A DNA stretch of 64,000 nucleotides. Source: Collimonas arenae (GTDB taxonomy: Bacteria > Pseudomonadota > Gammaproteobacteria > Burkholderiales > Burkholderiaceae_D). A model generated the notes under the pieces. It worked only from the letters and a program-made list of their open reading frames with translations. It was not told the origin of the DNA and did not search any database. Made by a program: the position numbers and the translations under genes. The number at the start of each line of letters is the position of its first letter. Within the stretch, counting starts at the first letter, position 1. Of the stretch, positions 46,969-55,370 are shown in pieces. The stretch is from the NCBI RefSeq assembly GCF_001584165.1, contig NZ_CP013233.1:3418620-3482619 (forward strand), read 5' to 3'.

Positions 46969-47297
46969 GACATTCCTCCATGTTCATCAGGGCAATACAG
47001 CTCATACAAGCTCTTCAGCAGTGACAGGATTTTAGGATCGGCGACCGTGTAATAGATTCGCTTGCCGTCGCGCCGGGTATTGACCAAGCCATCCGCACGC
47101 AGTACTCCAAGCTGCTGCGACAGCGTGGGTTGGCGTATTTCCAGCATATTTTCCAGTTCACTGACCGATTTCTCTCCCTGGCTGATCTGACATAGCAGGA
47201 GCAGGCGATCTTCATTAGCAAGTGCACGCAACGCAGCTGTCGCGTCTTTGGCCGCAGCGCGCATGAGTCCTATGTCCAGTACGGTTTTGGGTTTCAT
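46962..47297 (-). CDS. bigR: ArsR-family repressor, BigR/SqrR-like (persulfide-sensing type)
   Basis: A winged helix-turn-helix protein of 111 residues (LENMLEIRQPTLSQQLGVLR, then NTRRDGKRIYYTV). Cysteines at C36 (LLLLCQISQ) and C102 (LYELYCPDE) occupy the alpha2 and alpha5 positions that form the per- or polysulfide link in BigR/SqrR. The next gene and the one after it are sulfur transporters, and the upstream DNA has a long AT palindrome like known BigR sites. No Blh sulfur dioxygenase gene is present. It should derepress the operon under sulfide or persulfide stress. Confidence 0.85.
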   Translation of the reverse strand: MKPKTVLDIGLMRAAAKDATAALRALANEDRLLLLCQISQGEKSVSELENMLEIRQPTLSQQLGVLRADGLVNTRRDGKRIYYTVADPKILSLLKSLYELYCPDEHGGMSC

Positions 47298-47321
47298 GGC
47301 TTGATTTGAAATACGCCTTCT

Positions 47322-47350
47322 ATATTATATAATTTAACATTATATAATAT
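47322..47350. promoter_or_regulatory. 12-5-12 perfect AT palindrome, candidate BigR operator
   Basis: ATATTATATAAT (47322-47333), spacer TTAAC, then ATTATATAATAT (47339-47350): perfect 12-base inverted arms. It starts 25 bases upstream of the ArsR-type gene and so overlaps the likely promoter. The size and pure A/T arms resemble BigR binding sites described in Xylella and Agrobacterium. Confidence 0.8.
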
Positions 47351-47525
47351 TATATATTGATTGCTATCTGAACGCATCACTAACCTGGCAGGCTGACATT
47401 ACGCTGGCAGATGTGGCGTACAGTCTGTGAAAGGCGCTTCATCGCTTCATTAATGGTTAACACTAGACTGACATGCGCGACGATTCGGCCGCATCCAAAT
47501 TTGCGATATCAGAAGCAGAAATGAC

Positions 47526-47560
47526 AAAAGGCAGGATTCCTCTAGGGAATCTTGCCTTTT
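47526..47560 (-). terminator. Terminator-like hairpin (either strand)
   Basis: AAAAGGCAGGATTCC / GGAATCTTGCCTTTT with a five-base loop and one G-T pair; A and T runs on both sides allow it to act on both strands. It follows the small open frame at 47614-47706 on the minus strand. Confidence 0.7.
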
Positions 47561-47613
47561 GTTGATTGCCGTTGCGCCCCGGAGCCTAAACGCCCCGATG
47601 CATTGGTCGCGAT

Positions 47614-47706
47614 TTACTTCGGCGCGCCGATTTTCTTCGACAGATAGAAACGCAGTGCGAAAGCAGCGGCGACGGCGAGGAGCGGCAGGATTTGGATGAT
47701 GTTCAT
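47614..47706 (-). CDS. Candidate 30-residue membrane micro-protein
   Basis: A short frame from the ATG at 47706 to TAA at 47616-47614 encodes 30 residues: MNIIQILPLLAVAAAFALRF followed by YLSKKIGAPK. That is one hydrophobic helix with a basic C-terminus. A GGAG-like element lies about 8 bases before the ATG and a terminator-like hairpin follows 54 bases after the stop, which together look like a small independent gene. No family recognised; it is too short for composition tests. Confidence 0.5.
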   Translation of the reverse strand: MNIIQILPLLAVAAAFALRFYLSKKIGAPK

Positions 47707-48022
47707 GGACAGGACTCCGAATAGATAAGCAGTGTTGATGCATTGCAGCATATAAAAATACGTCAACCATTGCCAATTCTTATTTCTGATTCCTTATATA
47801 CGTTTCATGAATATCACTGCCAGTTATCTGGTTTGCCAATCCGATCTTAAAATATAAAAAGCCCGCTATCTTTAACGATGCGGGCTTTCCTTGTCTCCTC
47901 ACCTCTAGAGAGATGGACTCTTTTTTGCGTGGACCGATACTGAGCCAAAACACGTTAACCGTCATCATGCGCCGCAACATAGCGTTGTTTTGCACCAACA
48001 AGCATCGATACGACTTGTGCGA
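47707..48022. other. Intergenic region between the micro-ORF and the GNAT gene
   Basis: 316 bases without a supported gene. It contains the hairpin at 47856-47888, a likely terminator for the leftward GNAT gene, and presumably the promoter of the micro-ORF. Confidence 0.5.
47856..47888 (-). terminator. Rho-independent terminator (minus strand)
   Basis: On the minus strand AAAGCCCGCATCG ... GCGGGCTTTTT: a six-base GCCCGC/GCGGGC stem extended by A-T pairs and followed by five T. It lies about 135 bases past the GNAT stop. Confidence 0.75.
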
Positions 48023-48565
48023 CTACCCGCTTTTCGCGTAGCGATAACGATATTCGTCGCTGTTGGCATCTTTGAAATAATCCGCATTGGGCAAAAACGC
48101 CTCGCGCTTGAATCCCAATTTTTCCACCAGCGCAATAGATGCCTGGTTGCGCGTGTCGATCAGGGCATAAACCGAGCGCACCGCAAAAACAGAGATCAAA
48201 TGATCCCTGACCCGCTGACACATTTCCGCCGCGTAGCCTTGCCGCTGGTACGGAGTGAAGACGAAATACGCGAGCATCGCCTGCCCGTCCGCCTCAACGC
48301 CGGCCTGGGCATACCCCACATAATCATCGCTGCCGGTAAGCCGCACCGCCCAGTTCAACCAAATTTCAGAACCATCCGGCGACGAACGACTTTCCAGGCG
48401 ACGGTAACGCTGCGTCAGATATGACAACGATTCCGGCGCCTGCTGGGGAATGAACGCATACAGCTCCGGATCGCAAAAATGCGGAAACAGTATTTCGGCG
48501 TGCGCGGCAACCAGCGGCTCAATGCTCAGGCGCGGGGTGAACAGAGTTGTGTCACCTGGTTTCAA
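48023..48565 (-). CDS. GNAT-family N-acetyltransferase (RimJ/RimL-like)
   Basis: A protein of 180 residues that opens with TPRLSIEPLVAAHAEILFPH, typical of RimJ/RimL-type acetyltransferases. The acetyl-CoA loop lies around YQRQGYAAEMCQRV (Q/RxxGxA form), followed by VYALIDTRNQASIALVEKLG and FKREAFLPN. It transfers an acetyl group from acetyl-CoA to an amine; the substrate is unknown. The frame starts with TTG at 48565 and no ATG lies near the N-terminus of the domain, so the start is less certain. Confidence 0.85.
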   Translation of the reverse strand: MKPGDTTLFTPRLSIEPLVAAHAEILFPHFCDPELYAFIPQQAPESLSYLTQRYRRLESRSSPDGSEIWLNWAVRLTGSDDYVGYAQAGVEADGQAMLAYFVFTPYQRQGYAAEMCQRVRDHLISVFAVRSVYALIDTRNQASIALVEKLGFKREAFLPNADYFKDANSDEYRYRYAKSG

Positions 48566-48607
48566 ACAAGATCCAATAAGAGTAATCGACTAGCGACGAT
48601 TGGAACA

Positions 48608-50203
48608 TCAACGTCCTTGGCGAATAAAGTCGACCGCCTTCTCGGCAATCATGATGACGGGTGCGTTGGTATTACCGCCGATCAGGGTCGGCATAATTGA
48701 AGCATCGACAATCCGCAAACCCTGCATGCCGATCACGCGCAAGGTCGGATCCACTACGGCGGCCTGGTCGACGCCCATTTTGCAAGTGCCGATTGGATGG
48801 TAAACCGTATCGACGTAGCTGCGCAGCAAGGCTCTGATCTCCTCATCCGATTGCACAGCCGCTGTGCGAATGTCGCGCTTGCTGTAGGCAGCCAGCGCCG
48901 GCGCATCAAGTAATTTGCGGGTCATCTTGAACGCGTCCACCATGTCTTCCAGATCCTGCGGATCGTCGAGGAATTTCGGATCGATCAATGGCGCGTCCTG
49001 CGGATTGGTATTACGCAAGCGAACATCGCCCACGCTCTTGGGCCGCAACAAGCAAACGTGACAGGAAAAGCCGTGCCCGACATGCAGCTTGCGGGCGTGA
49101 TTCTCAACGCAAGCCATGACGAAATGCAATTGCAGATTCGGCGCCGGCAAGTCCGCCCGGGTTTTCAGGAAACCGCCGCATTCGGCGAAATTGCTCGTGA
49201 GCATGCCGCGCCGTTCATTGCGGAATCGCTGCAGCTCTTTAAACATGCGCAGCGAACCGCTGGCCGAAATGCCGAAAGTATCCAGGCTGTCGGATTTGTG
49301 GCAAAACACAAAATCCGGATGGTCCTGCAAATTCTTGCCGACGCCAGGCAAATGATGGCGCACCTGGATTCCCAACTTACGCAGCTCCACGCCATCGCCG
49401 ATTCCCGACAACATCAGCAATTGCGGCGACTGGAATGCGCCGGCCGCAAGAATCACTTCGCGCCGCGCCCGCAGCACGCGCAACTGGCCGCCTTGCCGGA
49501 CCTCGACGCCGACCGCCCGCCCCTGCTCAATGACGATGCGTTCAGCATAAGCACCGGTTTCCACATGCAGGTTGCTGCGTTGTCCCAAGTGCGGCAGCAG
49601 ATAGCCACGCGCGGCGCTCCAGCGCTCGCCATCCTTTTGCGTGACCTGGTAGACGCCGAGCCCTTCCTGCTGCTCGGCGTTGAAATCGGATGTAAGGGGA
49701 TAACCGGCCTGGCGCGCGGCTTCCAGGTATTGCTGATGGATCGGGTTATCGGTGCGCAGGTCGCTGACCCATAGCGGACCATCCTGGCCATGCCAGGCAT
49801 TGGAGAATTGCTCGTTGTGTTCAGACTTTTTGAAATAAGGCAGCACCTCGTCGAAAGACCAGCCGCTGTTGCCAAGCTCTGCCCAATGGTCATAATCCGA
49901 GCGGTGCCCGCGAATATAAACCATCGCATTGATCGCCGACGATCCACCCAGCGTCTTGCCGCGCGGCTGATAACCTCGACGGCCGTTGAGTCCTGCTTGC
50001 GGCACAGTCTCGAAAGCCCAGTTGTTGAGCTTGGTTGGCACCATGGCAAGGGCGCCAACCGGCATTTTCACCGCCCAGCTATCACCACCACCGCCGGCCT
50101 CCAGCAGACATACGGAAATTTCCGGATCCTCTGTTAGACGGCCAGCCATCACACTGCCACCCGAACCACCACCAACGACCACAAAGTCAAACTCATCACT
50201 CAC
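48608..50203 (-). CDS. GMC-family FAD oxidoreductase (choline/alcohol dehydrogenase-like)
   Basis: A protein of 531 residues with a GTG start behind GGGAG. The FAD motif is FVVVGGGSGGSVMAGRL, GMC signature 1 is GKTLGGSSAINAMVYIRG, signature 2 GAFQSPQLLMLSGIG, and the C-terminal catalytic region has YHPIGTCKMG and GGNTNAPVIMIAEKA. Such enzymes oxidise choline or aliphatic alcohols and pass electrons to a quinone. No betB or betI lies nearby, so a general alcohol dehydrogenase of the AlkJ kind is as likely as BetA. Confidence 0.92.
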   Translation of the reverse strand: MSDEFDFVVVGGGSGGSVMAGRLTEDPEISVCLLEAGGGGDSWAVKMPVGALAMVPTKLNNWAFETVPQAGLNGRRGYQPRGKTLGGSSAINAMVYIRGHRSDYDHWAELGNSGWSFDEVLPYFKKSEHNEQFSNAWHGQDGPLWVSDLRTDNPIHQQYLEAARQAGYPLTSDFNAEQQEGLGVYQVTQKDGERWSAARGYLLPHLGQRSNLHVETGAYAERIVIEQGRAVGVEVRQGGQLRVLRARREVILAAGAFQSPQLLMLSGIGDGVELRKLGIQVRHHLPGVGKNLQDHPDFVFCHKSDSLDTFGISASGSLRMFKELQRFRNERRGMLTSNFAECGGFLKTRADLPAPNLQLHFVMACVENHARKLHVGHGFSCHVCLLRPKSVGDVRLRNTNPQDAPLIDPKFLDDPQDLEDMVDAFKMTRKLLDAPALAAYSKRDIRTAAVQSDEEIRALLRSYVDTVYHPIGTCKMGVDQAAVVDPTLRVIGMQGLRIVDASIMPTLIGGNTNAPVIMIAEKAVDFIRQGR

Positions 50204-50364
50204 AATGCGTCTCCCGGTCTTTGTTATATTTGTCGCGCTGACAATCTGCGAGTCAGCTTCGGCAACAAATTTAACAGGTGCGGGATAATCGCGCCATGTG
50301 AGCGGCTAGAGCAATTGTTTCAATTCCACAATTCATCCCGGAAGGACAAAGCGCGCAGCCATTT

Positions 50365-50589
50365 TCAATGCGCTTTCGACATCACCACCAGCCATTTGCG
50401 AAACAACAAGATTTCCAAATGACCTGCCTGGATGCCAGCATTGCATTCGATCAGGGGATTACTTCTGTAGAGACGTTTGTAGAAATCGCGACAAATGAAC
50501 AGTTCACGCTTGCCGAAACGCATCATGATTGAGGAGGGGGTAGACTCCATACCAAAGCGGGAGCCGGAGGTAATATCCAAGTTCGTCAT
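50365..50589 (-). CDS. Hypothetical small protein (74 aa)
   Basis: A frame of 74 residues from the ATG at 50589 with mixed composition (RFGKRELFICRDFYKRLYR in the middle, ending VVMSKAH) and no recognised domain. It lies in a gap between the GMC gene and the exported Pro/Tyr-rich protein, on the same strand as both. The ribosome binding site is weak. It could be a genuine small protein or chance. Confidence 0.35.
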   Translation of the reverse strand: MTNLDITSGSRFGMESTPSSIMMRFGKRELFICRDFYKRLYRSNPLIECNAGIQAGHLEILLFRKWLVVMSKAH

Positions 50590-50734
50590 GGCAGCAATTC
50601 CAATCTCGTTGAAGGGAATTGCACTGTACCACAACTACTGTATATCCATACAGTGAAATATACTGTGTATCTTTTTGGTCACGCCAAGTCGAAAACCGGC
50701 AGGGAACGCGGCATCCGACTCAGTCACTGCATTC

Positions 50735-51052
50735 TTAACGATGCCAGCCGTGATAGCGCTCGCCATGCCCATACCATCCACGCCCATGCCAATATGCAGG
50801 CCGGCCATAGAATGCAGGTGGATAATAACCTGGCGCACCGTACACCACGACAGGCGCCGGACGTACGTACACAGGTGCGGGAGCATAGTACACAGGTGCA
50901 GGTGGATAATACACTGGCGGCGGCGGGTAATAGCCAGGCACACCGATATTCACCGCTACGCCGACACGGGCAGCCATCGCCGGGCCGGCCGACATCATCA
51001 GGCCGGCGGCAGTCAGCAGGCCAAGCAGGGTAACGCGCATGGAATTTTTCAT
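50735..51052 (-). CDS. Exported Pro/Tyr-rich small protein
   Basis: From the ATG at 51052 the product has 105 residues: a signal peptide (MRVTLLGLLTAAGLMMSAGP, cleaved after AMAA), then repeats such as YYPPPPVYYPPAPVYYAPAP, ending in a His/Gly/Trp/Tyr-rich tail (WHGRGWYGHGERYHGWHR). Such PxYY-repeat secreted proteins are common in betaproteobacteria; the function is unknown and the tail could bind metal. The frame upstream to 51121 lacks a signal-peptide-like start. Confidence 0.8.
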   Translation of the reverse strand: MKNSMRVTLLGLLTAAGLMMSAGPAMAARVGVAVNIGVPGYYPPPPVYYPPAPVYYAPAPVYVRPAPVVVYGAPGYYPPAFYGRPAYWHGRGWYGHGERYHGWHR

Positions 51053-51214
51053 GGCAGTTCTCGGTTGGTTGAATGAATTGGTCATGACTCCATTTAACTC
51101 AACTTTCGCTCGCCTTGCCACGTAGAAGTCGTAAGGCGTGTAACAACATGTATCGCCACGGACGATTTCCCGGCGATTGTAGCTTTTTCGGTACAGCAGA
51201 TAAGCGACTGAAGG

Positions 51215-51871
51215 CTACTCGACGCTCAATTCCTTGCGCCTGACTTTGGCAATGGCAACCATCGACAGCGCAATCACGAAAAACCCGATCAACAGCATGA
51301 AGGCATTGGCCATGACGCGCGCATAACCCAGGTTGGTCACGTTGAGAAACGGGTAAGGATAAAACCCCGAAGTGCCGCCCCTTATCATCGCCACAACGAA
51401 ATACGCCAGCGGATAAATCAGCCACAATAGACTGTCTTTTACCTGTAAGTCATCCTTCGCCACATACAGCAGCCAGAACAGCGTAAACAACAGCGGCACA
51501 GCAGAATGCAACCCCTCATCCGAAAGCCAATGCAAGCCGGTAAACGGCGCATGATTGCGCAGCAGGATGTTGTACCCCAGGCCGACGATGATGATGTAAA
51601 GCGCCAGTGCGGTCAGTACCCCTGGCCGGGAAAAAAATTGGCCGAGCGCCGAATCCGGGGTCGACAAGAGCACCGTGCAGCATACGGCGATCAGGACATT
51701 GGTCAGGATTGTCAGATAGCCGAACATGCGCCAGACCGCTTCCCCATACGTCATTCCCTTTGCCAGCAACAAGGGAATTGAAATGGAAAATTGCGCGACA
51801 ATTGCAAACCACGAAATGATCGCAATCAAGGCCAGCAGCAATTGAGGAGCGATTGTAGAAGTCTTGTTCAT
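51215..51871 (-). CDS. Pr6Pr family membrane protein
   Basis: A protein of 218 residues with six predicted membrane helices (LLLALIAIISWFAIVAQF first) and the Pr6Pr features RMFGYLTILTNVLIAV, HSAVPLLFTLFWLLYV and YPYPFLNV. The family (FAR-17a/AIG1-like) is of unknown function in bacteria, although eukaryotic relatives hydrolyse fatty-acid esters of hydroxy fatty acids. It is a single gene on the minus strand. Confidence 0.85.
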   Translation of the reverse strand: MNKTSTIAPQLLLALIAIISWFAIVAQFSISIPLLLAKGMTYGEAVWRMFGYLTILTNVLIAVCCTVLLSTPDSALGQFFSRPGVLTALALYIIIVGLGYNILLRNHAPFTGLHWLSDEGLHSAVPLLFTLFWLLYVAKDDLQVKDSLLWLIYPLAYFVVAMIRGGTSGFYPYPFLNVTNLGYARVMANAFMLLIGFFVIALSMVAIAKVRRKELSVE

Positions 51872-51931
51872 ATCCGGATTCCGTCGTGCAAAAATGGTCT
51901 GTACGTGCAGGCGTCGATGGTCACTTGTGCT

Positions 51932-52555
51932 TTACGCAATGCCTTGGCCAGCGCTCAGCATCCGTTCGACATAACGTGCAATCAGATCCACTTCCAGATT
52001 GACTTGCTTGCCGGCCTGCAGATGCTTCAACGCGGTCACTTCGATCGTATGCGGAATCAGGTTGATCGAAAACAGGCAACCATCGGCAACGTCTTCGACA
52101 CGATTGACCGTCAGCGAAACGCCGTTGACCACGATCGAACCTTTGTAGGCAAAGTACTTGGCCAGATCGCGCGAAGCCTTGATCACCAGCTCCCAGGATT
52201 CGCCGACCGGTTCAAATTTCTGCACCTGTCCCAAACCATCGACGTGACCGGAAACCAAGTGGCCGCCAAGGCGGTCCGCCAGGGTCAGGGCCTTTTCCAG
52301 ATTAATCTCGCCGACTGCATCGAGGCCGACAGTGCGGTTCAGGCTTTCACGCGAAACGTCAACTTCAAAGCTGCCGGCAGTCTTTTCAACCACGGTCATG
52401 CAAGCGCCGTTCAATGAAATAGAATCGCCCAGCGCAACATCGGCAAGCGGCAGGCCGCCGGCATCGACGACCAGCCGGACTCCTGCATCGGCGCCAGCGC
52501 CAAGCGGTTTAACGGAAGTAATTTTGCCAATCGCGGCGACAATACCTGTAAACAT
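51932..52555 (-). CDS. ribE: Riboflavin synthase, alpha chain
   Basis: The ATG at 52555 gives 207 residues beginning MFTGIVAAIGKITSV, the invariant start of this enzyme; an in-frame extension to 52588 overlaps ribD. Two lumazine-binding repeats are visible (LGDSISLNGACMTV with HLVSGHVDGLGQV, and YFAYKGSIVVNGVSLTV with LIPHTIEVTAL). It dismutates two lumazines to riboflavin. It directly follows ribD by 16 bases. No FMN riboswitch is seen in front of this pair. Confidence 0.95.
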   Translation of the reverse strand: MFTGIVAAIGKITSVKPLGAGADAGVRLVVDAGGLPLADVALGDSISLNGACMTVVEKTAGSFEVDVSRESLNRTVGLDAVGEINLEKALTLADRLGGHLVSGHVDGLGQVQKFEPVGESWELVIKASRDLAKYFAYKGSIVVNGVSLTVNRVEDVADGCLFSINLIPHTIEVTALKHLQAGKQVNLEVDLIARYVERMLSAGQGIA

Positions 52556-52571
52556 GATTGAAATATAAAAA

Positions 52572-53656
52572 TTAATGGAATCGTGCAAGGATACGCAAAT
52601 CCTCGCCGACCTGCTTGATCTCGTGGAATTTCAGCGAGAATTTGTCTTGCAGAGTGGTCAGTGCCGGCAGGTCGAACATGCCACGCCCGTCACCCAGGAT
52701 GGCAGGCGCCAGGTAGACCAGCAATTCGTCGACGCAGCCCTCGCGGATCAGCGAGGCATTCAGCTTGGAACCGGCTTCGACATGCAGTTCGTTGATCTGG
52801 CGTTTGCCGAGCTCCAATATCACCTGCGGCAGATCGACCTTGCCACTCGAGTTCGGCAATACCACCACTTCGGCCCCTTTTGCTCCAGTTGCGCCTGCTT
52901 TTCCGCATCGACCACCGCAGAGAAAATCAGATTGCCGCCGCCGACCAGGATCTTTGCGTCCGGGCTGATGCTTAATTTGCTGTCAACGATCACCCGCAGC
53001 GGCTGACGCGCCAATTGCACCGCGCGCACCGTCAACTGCGGATTATCTTCCTTGATCGTGCCGATGCCGGTCAGGATGGCGCCGGCGCGGGCGCGCCACA
53101 TATGGCCGTCGTCGCGCGCCGCCTGCGAGGTAATCCATTGGCTCAGGCCGTTATGCAACGCGGTCTTGCCATCCAGGCTGGCGGCCACTTTCAGGCGAAC
53201 CCACGGCTTGCCGGACTGCATGCGCGTAAAGAAACCGATATTCAACTCGCGCGCAGGCCCTTCCAGCACGCCGGACTCGACAGCAATCCCCGCTGCCTGC
53301 AGGCGCGCCATGCCCTGCCCGGCGACCAGCGGATTGGGATCGATCATCGCCGCCACCACCTTGGCCACGCCGGCACGCACCAGGGCGTCGGCACAGGGCG
53401 GTGTGCGGCCGAAATGGCTGCAAGGCTCCAGCGTGACATAGACAGTGGCGCCACGCACATCATGGCCTTTGGCCGCAGCGTCCGCCATGGCCTGGATCTC
53501 GGCATGGTTGCCACCGGGCGGCTGGGTGAATCCTTCGCCGATGACTTGTCCATCCTTGACGATGACACAGCCGACGGCAGGATTCGGAGCACAGGAGAAC
53601 AGACCTTTTTCGGCAAGCCGCAACGCTTGCGACATCAGCATTTCAGCCTGGGTCAT
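52572..53656 (-). CDS. ribD: Bifunctional riboflavin deaminase/reductase RibD, interrupted by an apparent one-base deletion
   Basis: Starts at the ATG at 53656 (MTQAEMLMSQALRLAEKG). The deaminase domain has the zinc motifs HAEIQAM and PCSHFGRTPPC; the reductase domain begins near WVRLKVAASLDGKTAL. The frame is lost after QLEQKG at 52877 and picks up one frame over as EVVVLPNSSGKVDLPQV, ending at 52572. One additional G opposite the CCCC at 52874-52877 gives a complete protein of about 361 residues. RibD performs steps 2 and 3 of riboflavin synthesis and is normally essential without external vitamin, so a sequencing error is more likely than a true break. Confidence 0.9.
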
Positions 53657-53764
53657 GGGGTAAGCGTGAAATTCATGTAAGAGCAATCAGAAAGGAAATA
53701 TGCAGTGATTGTACAAAATATGCCGCCGCCGTCACTAACAAAACGCTGATGTAGAACATATCGC

Positions 53765-54730
53765 CTATTCCATCAGCTCCTCAGGCTGTCGTAGCAAGGT
53801 GCCGGCCGCACGATTACGCAAGGTGATCACCCGCGTGAGAACCGCTCGCAATTTGCGATCCGTTGCCAGTTTGGCAGTGCTGCTGCAATCCACATACCGC
53901 TGCGGCGCCGGCGTCACTTCATATTCGCTGCGTATCAGCAGGCATAATTTGACGCTGACCACCCGACGCCAGTTTTCCTCTTGATCACCCGAGAGAGCAT
54001 CGACCCGTGACGCCGGCAAGAACTGCACAGGCGTCGCCTCACCCGACTCCGCCACCGCATAAGTCAGACGCATCTCTTCGATGTTGTTGATGATCGGTTG
54101 GGCGCTGTCATTGCCGTTGCCGTGACAATACAGGGAGTTGGTAGCTCTACCGGCGCTGGTCGCAACGAAAAACCGATTTCGTGCAATCACCACCTGCGGC
54201 GCCAACCGATAGGCGGGATGATCGGTCGGCACAGCGATTGCTGGCGGTTGCGCACCATTGCAGTCGGCGCCACGCCCTGTTGCTGCATCATGGTGGTCAT
54301 CGACCCGATAGCTGACTTCAAAGCTGGCCATGCCGGGATTGGCGCTACACGAAAAATTTCTTCCTGCCCCCAACGGCCGGACATAACCATTGTCGCAACC
54401 GTACAAGCCGGACGCAGTTACGCCATCAACAGGGATAAAATCCGTGACCTGGCTGACGCCCGCTTGGGGATCGGCCAACACCAGTTTGCCGAAACCAGCC
54501 TGGCGCACATGGCGCGCCATCAGGTTCAGCGCGTAACTGGCGTCCTGATGCAAACGCATATGTTCGTTATTCAGGCGGAAGCTGGCGCTGCTGCCAATGT
54601 ACAGCGTCGTAGTCAGCAACAGCAAACCCAGGCCGATCGTAGTGGACACCAGCAATTCAACGATTGAAAATCCGGTTCGCTCAGGCAGCTTCGGCAACGC
54701 CACTGTGCCGCCGGCCCCGATCCTCAGCAT
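53765..54730 (-). CDS. pilW: PilW-family minor pseudopilin
   Basis: A protein of 321 residues. The prepilin-type segment is RTGFSIVELLVSTTIGLGLL near residue 20 (cleavage before Phe, Glu at +5), followed by a long hydrophobic helix and a large C-terminal domain with several Cys. PilW helps to prime type IV pilus assembly in the periplasm. It overlaps fimT by 7 bases. The usual neighbours pilV, pilX, pilY1 and pilE are absent, the next gene being ribD. Confidence 0.88.
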   Translation of the reverse strand: MLRIGAGGTVALPKLPERTGFSIVELLVSTTIGLGLLLLTTTLYIGSSASFRLNNEHMRLHQDASYALNLMARHVRQAGFGKLVLADPQAGVSQVTDFIPVDGVTASGLYGCDNGYVRPLGAGRNFSCSANPGMASFEVSYRVDDHHDAATGRGADCNGAQPPAIAVPTDHPAYRLAPQVVIARNRFFVATSAGRATNSLYCHGNGNDSAQPIINNIEEMRLTYAVAESGEATPVQFLPASRVDALSGDQEENWRRVVSVKLCLLIRSEYEVTPAPQRYVDCSSTAKLATDRKLRAVLTRVITLRNRAAGTLLRQPEELME

Positions 54731-55254
54731 AAGCTGCTATCCAACTTCAAACTGATCCGGCCTGAACTGGCAATGCATACCGTGCGCGTGTATTCGCTGT
54801 TGCTGCTGAAAACCAGTTTGACAAAAGCTCCACTGGCATTGCCGGTCGCATCGTAGGTAATTGAATACTTTGTCGCCTTGACGCTGATGCTATTGTCCAG
54901 AGTGCCTTGCCGCCACAAGACCTGCCCACGGTCGCCGGCCTTGACCAGCCATCCAGCTCCCCAGTCTCCGGCATCGCGCCCACCGGTTGCTGCCCCGCTG
55001 CATTGATCGCTGCCGGAATCGGCGTTGATACTGCGACAGATGACAACCGGCCGGCCGCGCTTGATGGCTTCGCTGCGCGTCAGAATAGCGGCGGCAATGA
55101 ATTGATTGGTTGCCGCCGCCAAGTGATTTCGAATCACAAAAGTGCGCATTGAAGGCAACGCAACGACCAGCAAAACGCCCATGATGGCGAGCACAATCAT
55201 GGATTCCATCAGGGTCACACCTGCGCACCGCACACAACGCGCTTTGACATGCAT
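54724..55254 (-). CDS. fimT: GspH/FimT-family pseudopilin
   Basis: From the ATG at 55254 (AGGGGAG upstream) the product has 176 residues. The prepilin motif is CAGVTLMESMIVLAIMGVLL (cleavage after Gly, Glu at +5), and the GspH domain follows (RSEAIKRGRPVVICRS, GWLVKAGDRG). A longer frame to 55350 would start inside the terminator of nrdR, so it is rejected. FimT-type pilins act in type IV pilus priming and, in some bacteria, in DNA binding for competence. Coupled to pilW. Confidence 0.87.
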   Translation of the reverse strand: MHVKARCVRCAGVTLMESMIVLAIMGVLLVVALPSMRTFVIRNHLAAATNQFIAAAILTRSEAIKRGRPVVICRSINADSGSDQCSGAATGGRDAGDWGAGWLVKAGDRGQVLWRQGTLDNSISVKATKYSITYDATGNASGAFVKLVFSSNSEYTRTVCIASSGRISLKLDSSLC

Positions 55255-55316
55255 CGCGATCGAACTCCCCTTGCCTGTTTCAGTTGAACATCCGATTTCA
55301 ACGCGCATTTTCACAA

Positions 55317-55346
55317 AAAAAAAGCGCCGATCAAATCGGCGCTCAG
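55317..55346 (-). terminator. Rho-independent terminator of nrdR
   Basis: AGCGCCGATTTGATCGGCGCT on the minus strand (nine-base stem, three-base loop) followed by nine T. It lies 25 bases after the nrdR stop and before fimT, separating the glyA-nrdR unit from the pilin genes. Confidence 0.9.
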
Positions 55347-55370
55347 TCATTTAAGCAATTGCTTCTTACA

